Part shown: positions 8,811 to 19,536 of the stretch, in pieces | Layout: every line of letters begins with the position of its first letter | How positions within the stretch are numbered: the stretch's first letter is position 1 | Assembly (NCBI GenBank): GCA_022376515.1 | Contig: WTXI01000234.1 | Span: forward strand, 1-56,906 | Origin: Lactifluus volemus | Lineage: Eukaryota > Basidiomycota > Agaricomycetes > Russulales > Russulaceae | Reading direction: 5' to 3' | DNA: 56,906 nucleotides | Made by a program: the position numbers and the translations under genes | The notes under the pieces: model-generated | Told to the model about the DNA's origin: nothing | Seen by the model: the letters and a program-made list of their open reading frames with translations, nothing else | The model's database searches: none

Positions 8811-11106
8811 CCCAGTGAGAAGTGGATAGAATTAAATATGATCCGATCGAATAAAATTGAATGACATGAATACGATTGATGTGAATTGATATAAAATGAT
8901 AACAATAATATTAATTCGATTTCGTTGATAAAATTTGAATAGCGCTCGATCACATTCAATCTCTCTATGAATTTTATTGAATACAAATGATTGAGTCACG
9001 AGATTTATTTCTCGATCGAAAGCAACTGATTAGAATTGAATGAACTGAATCGCGCACTGTTTATCCAGTTCATTGAACCTGCATCGAGTACTTACTGACC
9101 CAGGCACTGTCCTATTTGTGGTTGTTTGTCGTGCTACATCTATCGACTTCGTGTTGCGCGCTGATTCTGACGCATACATTTCTTCCCTCTTCCTCTCCTT
9201 CTCAATGTGTTCCCCTATTCTTTCCTCTGCTGCTCGTGAGGCCTGTATACTCTCCACAAGTTTTCGTGAGTGTCTCCCTTCCTACCTTCCTCAGACCAGC
9301 ATCATTTGGATCTTTTTTGGGGGGCTGCATCTTCGATCGAGCTTATAGCCGTGCTTTTCTCCCATTGCATCCCCGGGCCAACGTGCTTCCTCTCCCCTCC
9401 TGCTCTGCCAGCGTGCCTCTCCTACTTACCGCCGCCACCACGACATCACTCACTGCCACCACCGTTGTCACCTGCCTCCTTTCCGGCCCTCCCATGCTGC
9501 TGCTGTCACGAAGAGATCACTAGAGCGAGCGACCTCCTCTTGACCTTGGCATCTCCATGCCCCTCCCTTCCCCTGGATGTCTCAGGTTCACCCAACGCCA
9601 AAACACTGCTGCGCTTGTGGTCAAGATCAACAAACAGAAATTGATCATGGAGCAAGTCGAGACGTTTTCTTGTGTCTTTTTGGTGCAGAGCTCCCAGAGG
9701 TCGTCGTATTTTCGTATAACCTCGTACACACCGATGGGAGAACCTAATCACCCCTCGCCCTTATCAACTGGGCTCCAGCTTGTGAGACTAGCCTCCTCAC
9801 TCTACATGCAAGTGCTTTACTGACTTTCAGAGCATGGTACTACACCAAGCTTCGTCGTTTGACCAATCGTGACTGCACTCACTGATCCGATTTTAGGTCG
9901 ACATTGCCAAGATCTAGGAAGTGCGTGATGGCGCAGAGGGCCTGACAAAAAGTGTGCTCGAAGCTAAGTCGTTGTCCTGAATCAATGTCTGCGCAAGGAC
10001 ATTACGACTGATATCGGGGCACCCTAATACAGCGAGAACTTGAATTTTGTAGGTTACACAGAAATGCAGGGTCCCCATCATAGCCGTTTGTTTAATGTTT
10101 AGCACTTGAGCTCGTCTACCGATTCCCAGTGCGTATGACCAGCATCACACAGCTCCGATGGTCCTCACTCGACATTCCTAGACAGAAACCAATGTGCAGG
10201 GCTAGAGCACAACCACTGCTTGGTGTGCGATCCACATGAACAAAGTAGATCGGGTAGCCAAACTGGAATGGCCATGTGGTGGTGGTCTGGGTCGCCGCCG
10301 CGGTCACGTTGTCATTGGCAAGGTCAGCCCTTTGTTTCAAGGGATCCCATAGTTGACATGTTTCTTACACTCCGACTCTTTGTTGATCATTAGAGCCATG
10401 TTTCCGAGGCTGATTTGGTCCAATGGGGTGATGCCTGTGCGTTCAGTCTTTTCCTATTGTTTTTCTCGCCCTACCCTTTATGAACTCGAGAGCATTTAAC
10501 AGCTTCCAATACAGGTAGATCACCAAACCCTCAAACCCACAAACGATGACGACGATGACGACCCTGACCTCACCATCGCTACTGCCGCCACCGCTGCCCT
10601 GTGGAGAGTCCCACGATGTCCCTGCCCTACATCTACCCCCCTCTTGCACTTCAGCAATCCAAGCGCATGCCATTGTGAGCTCGAGGCCGAGGAGCTCCCA
10701 TGCCCACGCCCAGAACGGATGACAGGGACAGAGATGATGATGTGGAGGTGGTGGATCATTGACCGCAGTAGTCGGCTTTGCAGACACGGTGAGCACCAAG
10801 ATGACTTGGATTGTTTGACGCGTGGCCACCTGGGGCAACGTGATTAGCATCGAGGGTAGAATAAAATTGAATAGAGCTGTAACCGTAAATAGACAATAAA
10901 TGGGATTAATTCAATTATACCTGATTCAATTCTGATCAAGTGAATTCGGTCCGATCTGATCTGGTATTCAATTCGATTCAGAATAATTATAATGCCTTCA
11001 ATTTTCCATTGAATTAAAATGGCTATTGTTCGGATTTTTGAATTAGATTGAATGGTTCAATTTTTTGCAGTTTACTCCGGATTACTACATTCCACTTCTC
11101 ACTGGG
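8811..11106. mobile_element. 2.3 kb terminal-inverted-repeat DNA transposon
   Basis: The left end CCCAGTGAGAAGTGGA (8811-8826) is repeated exactly in inverted orientation at 11091-11106. The flanks carry GGTGAAC direct repeats. Both subterminal regions (about 8826-9070 and 10855-11065) are AT-rich and packed with ATTGAAT/ATTCAAT hexamers, resembling the subterminal transposase-binding repeats known from hAT elements. A 7 bp duplication (5 bp if the end is counted as CCCC) is not typical of hAT, so the superfamily is unresolved. No transposase ORF is visible, so it is probably non-autonomous or decayed. Confidence 0.7.
9030..10850 (-). other. Possible spliced cargo gene inside the TIR element
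   Basis: Short minus-strand frames with protein-like composition follow one another. They are a hydrophobic segment (VRVVIVVIVCGFEGLVIYLY, about 10560-10500), WPFQFGYPIYFVHVDR (about 10280), VIRKYDDLWELCTKKTQENV (about 9720) and a charged helical segment (about 9255-9110). They would need several introns to join. No family is recognised and I could not build a continuous model. Confidence 0.2.
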
Positions 11107-11113
11107 GGTGAAC
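11107..11113. repeat. Target-site duplication, right (GGTGAAC)
   Basis: It matches 8804-8810. Sequence resumes with the SSP-SUN spacer repeat (AACAGCTGCAAACTTACGG). Confidence 0.75.
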
Positions 11114-11590
11114 AGCTGCAAACTTACGGTAATTTACCATGAATAACATCAAAAAAAAAAAGGCTATAAAAAATGTGTCTCAAGGCAAAAAGGACAAAAA
11201 TATTAAATGCAATCGGTAAACCAAGAGTTCCCCATGGACGTTGGAGACGGGGAGTAGAAAAGGTGGACCTGCCCTCGTCCGGTTCTGTATCTGTATCCCT
11301 TCTGATACCAGACATCAGACCATCGTCACTCACAGAACCCTTCTCAAACACTAGCTGGCGCAGAGGGGCGCTCAATGTAATTAGCTACGGGAAGAGCCGG
11401 AGCAGTGGCAAACACGTCATCCTCAGCGCCATCATCGCGGTGATGGTAGGTGGTGATGGTGAAAATGTTGTGCGCCCAGCGCACTTCGTGCAGGTGCGAG
11501 CTCAAACGCTGCACTGGCAATACAGGTCGGCGATGGGGGCGCACGACGCGCATGCGTTCACAGGATCTGCCAGCAAAATCCAAGGAGACG
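11114..11590 (-). pseudogene. Spacer plus SUN-gene 3' fragment
   Basis: After the spacer (11114-11240), the minus strand matches the SUN last exon: the ACAGAACCCTTCTCAAACAC block at about 11331, the His-rich part at about 11435-11470 and CAAACGCTGCACTGGCAATA at about 11503. Stops break it. At about 11580 it joins the ATCCAAGGAGACGCCTCTCC segment that is also seen at 25568. Confidence 0.7.
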
Positions 11591-12053
11591 CCTCTCCTCT
11601 GCTGAGTCTGCTCATTTGATTATTATGTATGCGTTAGCGGAGGACGGCATCTTGACATCACCAGCTCATCTCTCAGGCCTCAGGTCCGGAAGGTCGAAAT
11701 TCGAAACTAGCTACCTGTGACTGGACTGGGCGTACTGTATTAAACCAGTTCATCGTCAGTCCACATGTTCGTCAATCCCATCACTGGCAATTGACTTTTG
11801 TCACCTGATAAATTGAAATGGAATTGACAAATATGTGCCAGTGGCTGACGATGCCAGTGGACTCGGACCGATCCATCACAGTGCTGTACAAGGTCGCATG
11901 AAAGTGTGAACCACCATAACAGAGAAACGTTATCATCGATGCATCATCATCTCTATGATATGATATGCGGTATAATGCCGTGATTCAGATCAACTTTTGG
12001 TGATACACTCTCTCAAAGGTGAACAAACTACAAAACGGGATTGTATTATTTTA
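11591..12053. repeat. SSP-SUN spacer repeat, copy 3
   Basis: It is near-identical to 25580-25990: the GATTATTATGTATGCGTTAG segment, a small insert, and GATTTAGATCAACTTTTGGT-type sequence. It runs up to the TATTATTTTACCAT site, where the LTR-like element inserted. Confidence 0.75.
11740..11883. mobile_element. 144 bp MITE-like insert (CTGTA flanks)
   Basis: Compared with spacer copies lacking it, 144 bp is added between two CTGTA pentamers (11735-11739, 11884-11888). Its core contains inverted CACTGGCA/TGCCAGTG motifs. The core 11754-11860 is identical over 107 bp to 25737-25843. Confidence 0.55.
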
Positions 12054-12057
12054 CCAT
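12054..12057. repeat. Target-site duplication, left (CCAT)
   Basis: It is repeated at 12950-12953. The intact site TTTTACCATGCAAAACATTT is seen at about 25981. Confidence 0.65.
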
Positions 12058-12949
12058 TGTAAGGTGGACTTTACCTGCTGCACCTTCGAATTCGGCCTCT
12101 TTCGTCTTCAAACTCGTCCTCGCGCCTGCCCTAAACATCGACCAAATCGGGACGTCTCGAACCCGGCAAACCCGACATCGCGCTCTCTCATCATCGCCCC
12201 GACTCCGACGCGTTCTCAACTGAAGGACATCAATTGGACAGCCTTCTTGAAAGATATAAACTTGTACATATTAAGTATCTTCCGCTGTTGTGAGCTTCAC
12301 AACCGAAACATTGGCAGTGCTTACTTTACATCTTTTAGCTCTCCTTTCTACTATACCGGCGCTACCAGATGACGCCTATCAGTGTCCTGTCACTCTCCCA
12401 CCACCCCTTTTCCCCTTTTCTCCACGGACTATCGAGCGATGTCGCGCGAGGCTAGGCCATTCTGAGCGTTGCCAATGCAGCGCTTCCTCGGTTGAAGCCT
12501 TACATCCCCCTTCCTTTCGTTTATCAATTGTTTCACACTATTTTAGGACATTCTGGAGGGCAGTATCTCAAGCATCGCCTTCAAAGACTTTCCCATTTTC
12601 GTTGTTTGAACTACTTACAGAAGACCACATATAAAGGCCTTGCCCATTGGCCCAGAAGGGCATCCAATAAACTGCTTTCATTCTGGATCATCTCTTTTTG
12701 CACTCGAAAGAAGAATATCATTCTCATCATCTCATTTCGTCTTGTGTTACTCTCGTTTTTCATCTCTATTGTCTATCTTGTCACTCGTTACAGCTCCAGC
12801 TACGACCTCATGTTCGACTGCCCCCATGCGTTTGACTCTCATTCGCTTCCAATCCAAATACGTGCCACGAGCATCTTTGTCGTTCCCGCGCACGCCCCAC
12901 CTAGTTTCAGCTTCCCTTGGACTCACCCGTAATCTTTTGAATACGTTCA
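12058..12949. mobile_element. Probable solo LTR, 892 bp
   Basis: The segment starts TGTAAGG and ends GTTCA (TG...CA). It is flanked by CCAT repeats and interrupts the spacer repeat at a site that is empty at 25.98 kb. It contains ATATAAAGG (about 12629), then AATAAACTG (about 12667), consistent with LTR promoter and polyadenylation signals. No retroviral-type gag or pol gene lies in the window. The short open frames inside are not convincing genes. Confidence 0.6.
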
Positions 12950-13014
12950 CCATGCAAACATTTTTAAAAAAGGGTTTAAATAATGTGCCTCAGAAGGACT
13001 AAAAACTGCCCCGG

Positions 13015-13107
13015 GGGGGAGAGTGAGGGAGAAGAAGCATTTCAGCTTGATGTGCACGCTACTCAATCCGCGTCGATCCGGAACAGCCGATCATCACTGC
13101 CCTGGTC
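13015..13107 (-). pseudogene. SUN-gene 3' tip, left of the LINE
   Basis: The sequence ATCCGCGTCGATCCGGAACA (about 13069) is the reverse complement of the SUN C-terminal coding end. The copy continues at 19706 on the far side of the LINE. Confidence 0.75.
13095..13107. repeat. LINE target-site duplication, left
   Basis: CACTGCCCTGGTC directly abuts the poly-T (poly-A tail) of the LINE and is repeated at 19693-19705. Confidence 0.9.
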
Positions 13108-13294
13108 TTTTTTTTTTTTTTTTTTTGAATCCGCATTTATATAGCGCAATATGTTCATCACAACAAAGACGCGCTCGACTGCTACATGGAACAATCTAGG
13201 TATAGGGTAAGGTGGAGTGACTTTAATATGGAAATTGGTGTGGGGGGTGTGCGTGTGTATCGGAAGTGTGGCTCGGGCAGCGTGCCCTGTATGG

Positions 13295-16200
13295 CTAGCC
13301 GTGGTCTTCTGGTGGTGGGTCTCTTCTCCGAGGCCTGACGCAGGCTTGTGTCTCCTCTATAAATTTCGCCAGGGCCTCCCCTCCTGCCTTCGTCCCGAAA
13401 ATGATATTAGGGGACAACGTCTGGGAAGCCGGGCGCAGGTGGCGTTCACGGGCAGCGCGAAAAAGCGCGCAGTGGAAAATTACGTGTGAGGGAGTCTGGA
13501 GGGGCTCGTGGCCGCACTGGCATCCGTGGGGATCCGGGGCGCGAGGGCGGTGGCGTGCGCTGTATTCACCTGTGAAGGCGTGTTCAGTAAGGAGCCGAAT
13601 GGCAGTGCAGAAGACTGGCCGGGAGGAGGTGGCAATCCCTTGCACAAAGTCAGGTGGGTCACCCGATGGTGGGTGGTGGAGAGCCCGGTAGGCCGGGTTA
13701 GTGCGGGGGTCGTCATGCCAAATTTGCTCCCAGCCAGCAAAGGCTTCCTGGCGGGAAATAACTCGAAGGGCCTCAATGGTGGGAGCGGTAATGAGGAGGT
13801 CTGGGGCGGCGTGGGCTGCCTCATCAGTAGCGATGTTTTGCAGACGTTCGAGAGGTAGGAAGGAGGCAGTGCCTGGTAACCAGCGGATGGCGCAGGTGGA
13901 GGCGGGGTGTGTGGCGAGGAGGTCGGAGATAGTGTCGCATATCGCCTTGCAAGCTTCGGCGTTGTTGTGGCGGTCCGTGACCTGGCAATAGGGAAGAACG
14001 ATGTGGTCAGCCGTGAGAATTGAGACTGAGGGAGAAGGGGAGTCTGCTAGGAGGTCCCTAGCGAGGTCCGCTGCGTCCGCTACTGCATGGAAGGCCGCAT
14101 CTCTGGCGGATGCATTTTGGCCTAGAACGGTAACCCGATGGCCCACCTCCTGGCCGCGTCGGAAGGCGACGCAGGCTGCCGTCCACATGGGGTGTGTCCG
14201 TGTTGGGTTGGGGCCGAGGGCTCTGCAGTAGATCAGGACTTTGTCAGACTTGTCGTAGTGGGTGTTGACAATGGAGCTAATGAGCTTTTTCCGCTCATCC
14301 CCTTTGCATACGAGTTGAGACACCGTGAACCGAGCTGGGGGGGGCTGGCACCGCCTCCAAGGGGGGTGATTGAAGTCGGGGGGTCTCCGGCTGTCGGCCG
14401 GGACGCGCTTAATAAGGCGGCGTACACACGAGACGGGGGGGTGAGCGAGCGGAGGGTACGGGAGAGGAATCCCGCTGCCTTGAGCTGAGCACCAAGGGTT
14501 ACCCAGCCTTTGAAGGACCGGAGAGCTGGTGGGGAGCGTAAGCAGACGGATGGCCGCCTGCTTTGCGAGTTTCTCGATGCGGAGTTGGATTGGGAGGATC
14601 GCTGAGAGTTGGTGCAGGGGTTCGCGGGGTGAGCTCTGGAAGGCGCCCATAATGACGACGATCGCTGAGTTCTGCACCACTTGGAGGGTCCTGATGTGCC
14701 GTTTCTGGCCACGGAACCAGACGGGGGCCCCATACGTAAGGGCGGGGATGCAAATGGCGTTGTAAGCCCGGCGCCAGCTGCCGTGGTCCAAGCCTCTCAC
14801 TGAGTTTCCTAAGAGTTGGAGCGCCTTGATGGTGCTCTTTGTCCTGGAGACGACAACTGAGATGTGCTTGTCCCATGACAGTCTATGATCAAAGTGAAAG
14901 CCAAGGTATCGGACGTGGTCTGAGGACTTAACTGCATAATAGGTGGAAAGTTCCAGCTGGGGCAGGAAGATGGTGTCCGGCCGGATGCCGTGCAAGTTCG
15001 GGTTGGGCCGTCGCCTTGAGAAGAAGAGGACCTCCGTCTTCTCTGGCTCGATGGTGAGTCCAGCCGTCCTGCACCACTCGTGGCACTTGGTGTAGTAAGA
15101 GCGCAATCTGGAGGCGAGAATGCCATATGAAGGGGCGCGTGCAAAGATGTTCCCGTCGTCGACATACATGAGAAACGTCGCGTCTTCCCAGTGTTTCGCA
15201 AGGTGGAGGAGGGGGGAGGCATAGATGATTGACAAGATAGGGGAGATCGGTGAGCCCTGCGGGGTGCCCAGCTCCAGACCAAAGTTATCTGAGGTGTAGT
15301 TGTTAAATCGCAGATGGACTGTTCTATCACTGAGGAAAGAGGCAATCCACCTGTAGATCTCAGCTGGGAAGCCCAGAGACTGGACTAGGGCTACTAGTCT
15401 AGCATGGTTGACATTGTCGAAGAAGCCCTGGATGTCGAAGAGGAGGGTGCCGCAGACACTCCCAAGGGCATGGGCCGTCTCAATGTCGTGGGTCAGACAG
15501 AGGCCTGCATCTGAGGTGGAGGAGTGAGGTCTGGCCCCAAATTGGGTGGACGGAATTAGACTCAGCGCTGAGATGTCAAAGGAGATGCGTTTTGCTACCA
15601 CTTTCTCAAGTAGTTTGCCTATGCACTCCAAGAGGGCCACAGGGCGGTAGCACTTGGGGAGGGTGTAATCTTCCTTGCCAGGCTTGGGGACCACTGCGAT
15701 GGCCGCGGTTTTCCAGGCCTTTGGGTGGTGCCCTTGGCACAGGCAGGCGTCAAAGATGGCCCGAAAGAGGTCAGGTTGGGCTGCGAAGGCCCACTTGACC
15801 AGTTTGTAGTTGTGTCCAGAGGGCCCGGAGCTGACTTGTTGCTAGTCGGGCGCAGGGGCATCAGCAATCTCGGACGTGGTGATCGGGGCGTAGGGTCTCG
15901 GGACGGCGGCTGGGGGGTCGTCTGCGAACACCTCCGGAACTGGTTGGGGCTGGGAGTTGAAGAAGCGGGTTCTGAGGGCCTCGGCCATGGCTCCAGGGTC
16001 GTCAGAGAGACCTGTTGGAGTGGCAAGGGCAGGGATAAGACGTTGTCTGCGACCCAGGCGCCACTTCGCAGCGGTCCACAAACGTTCCGGGGTGGCATTG
16101 TGCAGGAATTCGTTGGCCCAGCGGCGCTTGGCTGCCTGGACCTCCTTGGTGAGGGTTTTGAGGGTGGCTTTGCGGGAGTCTGGGGTGGACGCCTCACGGA

Positions 16201-17194
16201 CCGCGGTTGCGGCCAGCGAGCACGCCTCATCCCACCATGCCGCGGCCCTCGGGGAGAAGTGCTTGCGTTTCTCGAACACCACCTGGGAGGTCCTTTCGAT
16301 GTCCTGTGAGAGGAGGTCAGCCGCGATGTCAATCAGGGCAGGGGACGATAGTGGGTGGGGGGCCAAGTGGCAGTTATCCTTAAAAAACCTGATCCAGTTG
16401 TCCTTGGCTTCATCATCAATGAGGTACGAGGTGCGTCGGGGGCCAAGCTCAATGGCTGAGGCAAGGAGGTGGTGGTACAAGACCCCCAAGCCGGCATGGT
16501 CGGAGCCAATTGAAGCTGCGAAGTCGATGACGGGGGCATCAAAGAGATCATCCAAAGTGGCTGCGGCATTGGTCCAAACAAGGTCGATGGTCGTGTCCCG
16601 CTGGTTGCCCTCGCCCCGTCGTGTGGGGACGCCTGGGGGGTTGGTGAGGGCAAGAGTTTGGCCTAGGGCCCACTCTTCGAGCTCGAGTGCCCAGCGAGAG
16701 GGGCGGATACCTGGTGGGGACCAGGCGTGTGCGTGTGTGTTGAAGTCCCCCCCGACAACTGTGGGAGTGCGGGGGTCCAGGTCAAGGTTCAGGATGTTCC
16801 TGAGGGAGGAAGGGTGGTCAGTGTCATGGTAGACATTGACAACTCGAAAAGAGCTGGAGCCCAAATGGACATCCAGGGTGAGAAGATGGTGATTCGATGC
16901 CAGATCAAATCTGTTCGTGACGTTGAAGTGGGAGGAGGCAATGCGGCGGTACGCCATGACTTTACAGCGTACGCCTTGGGTGGTCCTTGGGTAGATACAA
17001 TCCCACTTGGGGTTGGCTACCCCGCCCAAGACGTCTACCCCGTCAGGGTTAACATCCGAGCGTGCCGTGCTAATCTTATCAAACCACGGCTCTTGGACAA
17101 GAATGATGTCTGCGTCTGAGTTGGTGTTAAGGAGCGTGTGTGTTGCGGCGTTGCGGCGGCGCATGTTAACGAACAGAAGATTGACTTGCGCCAT
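13295..17194 (-). pseudogene. LINE ORF2: endonuclease-reverse transcriptase with one TAG
   Basis: The frame runs from ATG 17194 to 13295 (1300 codons) and is interrupted only by TAG at 15842-15844 (codon 451). The N-terminal AP-endonuclease shows QEPW, GGDFNTHAHAW, IDLVWTN and SDHAGL. After the stop, RT motifs appear in order: CYRPVALLE, FDIQGFFDNVNH, GTPQGSPISPIL, MYVDDGNIF (about 15170-15145) and VRYLGFHFD. An RNase H-like region follows, with acidic residues in LTADHIVL and IATDEAAHA. The C-terminal zinc motif is CQCGHEPLQTPSHVIFHC. The stop separates endonuclease from RT, so this copy should not make a full protein unless the amber codon is read through. Confidence 0.92.
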
Positions 17195-19536
17195 TAAGGG
17201 GGGGGGGTGGACTCGACGGTATCGTGTGCTGGAGTCTTGAAGGACTCGCGCATTGGGCAGGTTGTGTCCCTGGCCGAGTGGCCGTCTTGACCGCAATTGA
17301 TGCATTTGACCAGGCAGTCGCAAATACCTTGGACCGCGTGACCTGGGGCTGAGGCGCATTTGGACGGGTGCTCGACCGCTCGATGGTTTCCGCCACACAG
17401 GTGGCAAAGGATGGCATCTTTCGGGAGCGGGCAGCGGGGGGGGAGGTGGCCAAACTTGTGGCACCGCAGACATTGCATCAGAGCAGGTCTGGGCCGCCAC
17501 TTTTTGAACGTGATTGCCTTCCCGAACATCGCAAGGTGAGTGCGGGCCATGGTCCGGGTGATGGAACCATCCGGGTCCAGGAAGGCGAAGGAAAAACTCG
17601 AGTGCATGCCATTGATCCGGTCCGGAGGACGAACCCAACGGGGAAGAAGGACGAAGTGGAGGTTGGTGCACAGTGGGTTGCGCTTCGTCTCCTCGAGGAG
17701 ACGGGCCTCCGAGTAAACCAAGCCGGTCTCCGGGTCGAGGGCCGGGACGCCGTTAAACGTCACGCGCGACCAGCCCGAGCACGGAGTCAGGATTGCCCCG
17801 GGGAAGGGTTGGGTGAGGGTGGCTGATACCTCCAGGAGGGCCTGGAAAGAGACCGAGCCTGCGAAGGTGAAAACAAAATTGTGTGAATATGAGGCCCAGC
17901 GGCCAGATAAAAGGATAAGGGGGGACTTAGCCGCTTTCAGACTGGAGCAGACCTGGCGAGTGATCTCCGTTGGGTCCCGCCGTGACATGGTCCTCACGGG
18001 CTGGGTCCCAGGGGCATCACGAGCCATCTGGACTGTCACATCGGTGCGAAGCGTGGCAGGGTCGACCGCAGGATTGGTTGGGGCCGGCGCCGTCTTTTCT
18101 GGTGCCGTTTTCTTGCCCTTGCCCTTACCTTTGCGGGAGACCGGGTGCCACTCTTCCTGCGCCGGGGTCGTGAGCGGGGGTCGAGGGGGGAGGGCCGCAG
18201 CGTGGGGTGCCGGGAAAGGGTTGGGTGCGGGGGTTGGCAAGGAGGGTGGGGTCGCAGCGCTACTCCTGGTGGGGCCTGGGGGCCCGGGGACCGAAGGCGG
18301 CGGTGCGGCGGGTGCCAAAGGCGCAGTTGGGTTCTCCAGCTGGCTTAAGCGGGCAAGAACGAGCTTGAGGGTTGCCTGGATCTCCGTCATTGGGTCCGCG
18401 GGGGGCATGGGCGGGGAGCGAGGAGCAAACGGTTCGAGGGGGAGAGCAGGGGTCGGGGCCGGCCTCGGCGGGGGTGTCGAGGGCATGGGCCTGGACGAGG
18501 GTGCAGGTGCACGTGGTTCCGGGTTTTTGGTGACCGGTTCGTTCTGAGGGTCGGGGGTCTGAAGGGAGGGGGAGCCCGCGCTTGGGCTGAAGGGGGCGGC
18601 CGTGGGTGCGACGAGGCCGGCATGGGGGTCCGTTTGGGAACCCTTGTCTGCGGCGTTGCAAGTGGGGTCCGCTTGGGAGCACTTGTCAGCGATGTTGCAG
18701 GCGGCTGCGAATTTGTTCGCCTTGTAGGCCGCGACCTCCTGCTTAACCAGTGCGTCAGCGTTCTTGGATAGTTCAATGAGGCGCTTGCCGTAGTAATCTT
18801 TGCTGTCAGCCTGGGCAGCCCGCTCTTTCTTGTCAGTGATCTCCTTCCACCGCTTGGCGTAGAAGGCCTGGGCGTCCTCGGTCAGCCTGGGACGGAGGGC
18901 ATTCTTCCTTTTCTCAAGCTCGTCGAGGGCCCATATCTGGGTTTCGTTCTCGATGTGGCTGCTGAGGTGGTTGAGAAGATGGCCCATGACAGCGGAGCGG
19001 GAGCGGTCGGCAGCCATGAGGGTGACCCGGTAGTCTGCTTCGGATATGAGGTCGTCGGCATCCGGGTCCGTGCGGTGCAGGCAGTGGCCACAGATGAGGG
19101 CCGGGTCGCCGAGGTATTGAGGAGGGGGGAAAACTTTGGAGAGGTGCTCTAAGTTGGTGAGGAGGCGTTGCATGGCCTCCCAGTCTTCCTGGTTGAACAG
19201 GTTCTTGTAGTCGTCCTGGTCTAGAATCTCGCCGTCTGGGCCGACGTTCCTCGAGATCCTAACCCCTTGGAGCATGCGGGTGATAAGGTCGGAGGTGGTT
19301 CTGATCCAGGCAGACGGGGAGAGGATTGAGTTGGCGCCAAAACCGGCCTCGACCGCACTCGATATGCAGTGGTAGCGTTCGACAAACTGCTGATAAGAGC
19401 AGGTGGCTCTGGCTACTTTAACATCCTCTTTGCTGAAGAGGCGACGAGGGCGCGGGAGGGTGGGAAGAGGTGCCTTTACAAAAAGGTGGGATAAAATGTC
19501 TGTGTCCTGGCCCGCGATGGAGTCGGGAGCTGGCAT
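17194..19536 (-). CDS. LINE ORF1: Gag-like RNA-binding protein
   Basis: The product is 780 aa. The ATG at 19536 is the first in the element. Visible are a CxxC pair (ICGHCLHRTDPD) near residue 150, a long Pro/Ala-rich linker (about 300-500), and three C-terminal zinc knuckles: CLRCHKFGHLPPRC, then CHLCGGNHRAVEHPSKC, then CINCGQDGHSARDTTC. These knuckles are typical of LINE ORF1 proteins that bind element RNA. The frame is intact. Its TAA stop overlaps the ORF2 ATG by one base (TAATG at 17196-17192). Confidence 0.92.
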   Translation of the reverse strand: MPAPDSIAGQDTDILSHLFVKAPLPTLPRPRRLFSKEDVKVARATCSYQQFVERYHCISSAVEAGFGANSILSPSAWIRTTSDLITRMLQGVRISRNVGPDGEILDQDDYKNLFNQEDWEAMQRLLTNLEHLSKVFPPPQYLGDPALICGHCLHRTDPDADDLISEADYRVTLMAADRSRSAVMGHLLNHLSSHIENETQIWALDELEKRKNALRPRLTEDAQAFYAKRWKEITDKKERAAQADSKDYYGKRLIELSKNADALVKQEVAAYKANKFAAACNIADKCSQADPTCNAADKGSQTDPHAGLVAPTAAPFSPSAGSPSLQTPDPQNEPVTKNPEPRAPAPSSRPMPSTPPPRPAPTPALPLEPFAPRSPPMPPADPMTEIQATLKLVLARLSQLENPTAPLAPAAPPPSVPGPPGPTRSSAATPPSLPTPAPNPFPAPHAAALPPRPPLTTPAQEEWHPVSRKGKGKGKKTAPEKTAPAPTNPAVDPATLRTDVTVQMARDAPGTQPVRTMSRRDPTEITRQVCSSLKAAKSPLILLSGRWASYSHNFVFTFAGSVSFQALLEVSATLTQPFPGAILTPCSGWSRVTFNGVPALDPETGLVYSEARLLEETKRNPLCTNLHFVLLPRWVRPPDRINGMHSSFSFAFLDPDGSITRTMARTHLAMFGKAITFKKWRPRPALMQCLRCHKFGHLPPRCPLPKDAILCHLCGGNHRAVEHPSKCASAPGHAVQGICDCLVKCINCGQDGHSARDTTCPMRESFKTPAHDTVESTPPP

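Noticed and set aside
9073..9644. CT-rich plus-strand frames inside the TIR element
   Set aside because: They are pyrimidine-rich low-complexity sequence without motifs. The minus strand looks more protein-like, and even that is weak.
12290..12932. Overlapping plus-strand frames in the LTR-like segment
   Set aside because: They begin and end inside an element with LTR features and show no conserved domain. A solo LTR explains the segment better.
13401..14488. Plus-strand frames of around 100 codons across the LINE
   Set aside because: They are antisense shadows in GC-rich retrotransposon coding sequence. RT and RNase H motifs are on the minus strand.
15957..16832. 291-codon plus-strand frame
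   Set aside because: It lies antisense to the LINE endonuclease domain, and its composition is explained by the complementary strand.
18260..18776. Pro-rich minus-strand frames overlapping LINE ORF1
   Set aside because: They are alternative frames of the Pro/Ala-rich linker. ORF1 is continuous in its own frame from ATG to the TAATG overlap.
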